A DNA stretch of 64,000 bases from positions 32,957 through 96,956 of the forward strand of contig CAJVPJ010000008.1 of NCBI GenBank assembly GCA_910592205.1. Reading direction: 5' to 3'. Source of the DNA: Paraglomus occultum (lineage: Eukaryota; Glomeromycota; Glomeromycetes; Paraglomerales; Paraglomeraceae). Shown piece after piece: positions 61,524-64,000 of the stretch (within the stretch, counting starts at the first letter, position 1; each line of letters starts with the position of its first letter). The position numbers and the translations under genes were made by a program. Below the pieces are notes generated by a model that made no database searches, had not been told where the DNA came from, and was given only the letters and a program-made list of their open reading frames with translations.

Positions 61524-64000
61524 GATTATTTTACGAATAGTTATAAATTTCTAATGAATCATACTTTTGCAGTCAGCCAGTCCGTCATTTTATATGTTGA
61601 GCCCGATTACCTGACTGCAAAATGACGTGGTCTTTCTTATTATGAGAAGACATGACATAACTTGGTTTGAACCAAACCTAATTTGTACACGAGCCATTTT
61701 CGAATTATCCTTGTTGCTATATAAAGGTTGCATGTCATACCGACGCATCATGCATATGAAATAGGTAACCCTTCACAAAAGATCATGCCATCGCGACGAA
61801 CTATTCCGATGCCTAATTTTAAAAATCACCTCATTTTTGCTTCCTGCATGTCATGCCTAATTAGGACAGTCAGACAGCAAAACAGCTTTATCATTGGAAA
61901 GATAACATGGCCAGACAATGACAGCTAGATTAGATGCTTCATTGCGGATCTTAATCCGCACAAAGACGTGATCATGCTTGTAGGTTTCAATCTACGCTTT
62001 ATTGCAAACATTTGCACGCAATAAGAATCGAGATTGTTACAGCCAAAGGCTGAAATATTATACATACAAATATCACCTGCCGTATACTTTCTGGTGAGAG
62101 AGTGTTAAAAAAATAGTAGAGATCATATTAATTAACATTTCGGGGGACATTGAAATAAAGACAGTCAACCTGGCTTTGATTCATGAGGCCGTGTTCTATT
62201 CCCATAATATATCTCGCCAAGACAGTTGACTCCAAACAGCCCACTATTTAACCCTCAAGATACTGCTACTACGATTTCTATATTCTTAATAGTCTATACT
62301 AATACGAACCTAAATACATTAAATATATAATGCAAGCGTTTCTCAATCACTTTTACTAATATTAATATAAAAATTAACAATAATTTCTGTGTAAATTTTA
62401 AATCAGTGAATTCTCCTAATGCAAGCTTCTCAAAAAAGTTTCCCACGTCAGATGCAGGGCAAAAAAAATATTAACTGGATATATACAAAAGCCTTTTCAA
62501 CTTGATTCTCTCGTAGTCGACTTACAGTAATAAAGATACTTGCATTGCTGATATTAAAGGTTGCTTGGAAGAGTATAACTGGTTTGTGCAAGACAGACAT
62601 CTTGACTGGTCCAAGGCATACGGACAGAGTCAACTTCAACTGGGCGCCCAGTAAAAAATTTTGAGAGTACTGTACTATACACGGGGGGTATTTTAGTCAG
62701 CGGTCTACGGTAGGTCATGTACTGTAGCTTTAGTATTAAACGGTCACTGTAATAAGGCTGAAGCTAATTTGGTAATCGGCGAAAACGCCGACGCTGAAAT
62801 ATTACTGGTTCTCCCAATCAAAATATTGCCGACCGCGCAAATGAGACATTTGCATTATTGAACTCATCGGGTGATGGAGCAACATTTTGTGACGCAACCC
62901 GCTTACGCACGTCAAAAGTTCTCCAGTTCATACGCTGCAAAGGTGTGTATTGGTCCTTCCTGGATGAGGTTTGTCACTTTTTCTAACTAGTCTTGATGTA
63001 TGTAGTGCACGAAAAAAAGGTTAAGAAACTAGCCAAAAAATCTGGCGTAGGTATGCGAAAATGGTAATTAAGCGTTTTGTTAGTTATTATTATATAAACA
63101 TCAACTGATAGTTTAGTTCTGCACCAGTTACCCGCTTGCCTTAAAGACTCCCACAACACTACTTTGGTTCTTCGACAGAAAAAGAAATGCCTGCGCTACT
63201 ATTTGACTGGAATATAGCAGGCTTCAACGTTCGAGGACAAACAGCCGCGATTGTGGCAATCTTGTCGCAAGCGGTGCGGTTGATTATGGCAATCTGGGTA
63301 CTTTAGAGACGGCGATCACATCGCTCCAAAACTTTTGAGTTTTGAGCATCAACGAAAAACAAATCATTAAGAATAATGACCGTAAATCAGCTGAACAAAA
63401 TTCAATGAAAGACTGGACTTAATGCTTCTACAAAAACTATTACAAGAAATTTGCATGGTACGAAGTTGTTTAATTATTTCTTATGTGCTCGTATTTTTGC
63501 TGCGCCTCCGTTAATTTTCTTCGTTAAATTAAAGGGCTAAGCACCAGTCTGGCGTGGCGGACGTGTGTAATTACGTTGTTCGCATTAACAAGATTTCTGC
63601 CCATTCAAGAACTGTCGATTTGGAAAATTTTACGTTGGTCAGGGTGTAGCCAAATTACTTACCACATATTTTTATACACATCCAGTTAACATGTTTTTAT
63701 ACGCACAACTTTGTTTACACCCACTTTTTGCTTTCGTAAAGATGGTCAACGCCAAGCTCGAAGCCCAAAGACAAACAATTACAGTCCCCGGCGAAAAGAA
63801 TGGCGGTGGAGATACCGCATCTATTTTTGGCCGCAACGTCACCATTTTTCGGAATCGGGGCATTGTTTATATTACCAAACTGGACAATGGATTGTTTATT
63901 TAATAAGTACATGGGAAGAAATCACAGCAGAAACAATTCGTAACTGTTGGTGTCATACCAACATTCTTCCCGTTGGTATTAGTGCTGACCTAAAAAGTCT
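61524..64000. other. Right-hand intergenic region
   Basis: About 2.5 kb. Contains the second copy of the dispersed repeat. Downstream, a 39-codon frame at 63187 (MPALLFDWNIAGFNVRGQ) and a 54-codon frame at 63742-63903 (MVNAKLEAQRQTITVPGEKN) follow TATA-like or polypyrimidine sequence. Neither has recognised homology; the latter might be the first exon of a gene beyond the window. Confidence 0.5.
62855..63105 (+). repeat. Dispersed repeat, copy B
   Basis: About 250 bp matching copy A at 13990-14240 in the same orientation. Landmarks are GCATTATTGAACTCATC, GAGCAACA, GTTCTCCAGTTCATACGC, GCTGCAAAGG, AAGAAACTAGCC, TCTGGCGTAG and TATTATATAAACAT. Substitutions and small gaps are scattered throughout, so the copies are old. 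Confidence 0.75.

Overview
The window is a piece of nuclear DNA from an AT-rich, intron-rich fungus. Genes are cut by many short introns (mostly about 50-150 nt, GT...AG, often GTAAGT-like donors). The proteins are typical fungal nuclear, peroxisomal and mitochondrial housekeeping products. The CCG-9 type (GT4) trehalose synthase/phosphorylase, the KRBA2-like GINGER transposon and the large repeat-filled intergenic gaps suggest an early-diverging lineage such as Glomeromycotina (arbuscular mycorrhizal fungi) or a relative. That assignment is inference; no rRNA or tRNA gene was seen to test it.

Layout. 1-700: 5' part of ORC5 (minus, runs off the left edge). 2.8-4.0 kb: ANKRD39-like ankyrin protein (minus), with a doubtful small gene behind it. 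7.3-12.1 kb: mRNA capping guanylyltransferase with an unusual low-complexity C-terminal tail of about 770 residues. 12.8-13.5 kb: mitochondrial ribosomal protein bL16m (minus). 15.8-23.9 kb: 20-exon HECT ubiquitin ligase of the UFD4/TRIP12 family. 24.1-26.3 kb: SUN-domain nuclear envelope protein (minus, convergent with UFD4). 28.5-30.3 kb: WDR5/Swd3 (minus). 30.6-31.8 kb: PEX11 (minus). 35.3-38.1 kb: unrecognised single-pass membrane protein with a glutamine tract. 40.2-41.4 kb: F-box protein with a Cys-rich zinc-binding-like region. 41.95-44.66 kb: a complete GINGER-type DNA transposon with identical 180-bp terminal inverted repeats and an open 559-codon transposase. 44.7-50.6 kb: a repeat graveyard (Tc1 relic, pogo-type TIR elements, two decayed genes, direct and tandem repeats, one orphan gene fragment). 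50.6-55.1 kb: Sin3 (minus), sharing a 232-bp divergent promoter region with a TFIIIC subunit (GTF3C5/Tfc1 family, plus, 55.3-58.3 kb). 58.8-61.5 kb: trehalose synthase/phosphorylase (minus). The last 2.5 kb is intergenic and carries the second copy of a dispersed repeat also seen at 14 kb.

Many of the genes act in the nucleus: replication origin recognition (ORC5), RNA capping, histone methylation (WDR5), histone deacetylase scaffolding (Sin3), Pol III transcription (TFIIIC), nuclear envelope linkage (SUN) and ubiquitin-mediated turnover (UFD4, F-box). Nothing shows that they form a regulated cluster. Exon boundaries were worked out by eye from splice signals, reading-frame phase and family similarity. 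They are internally consistent in phase for ORC5, ANKRD39, the capping enzyme, bL16m, SUN, WDR5, PEX11 and the transposase. A few junctions in UFD4, Sin3, TFIIIC and the trehalose gene are approximate.
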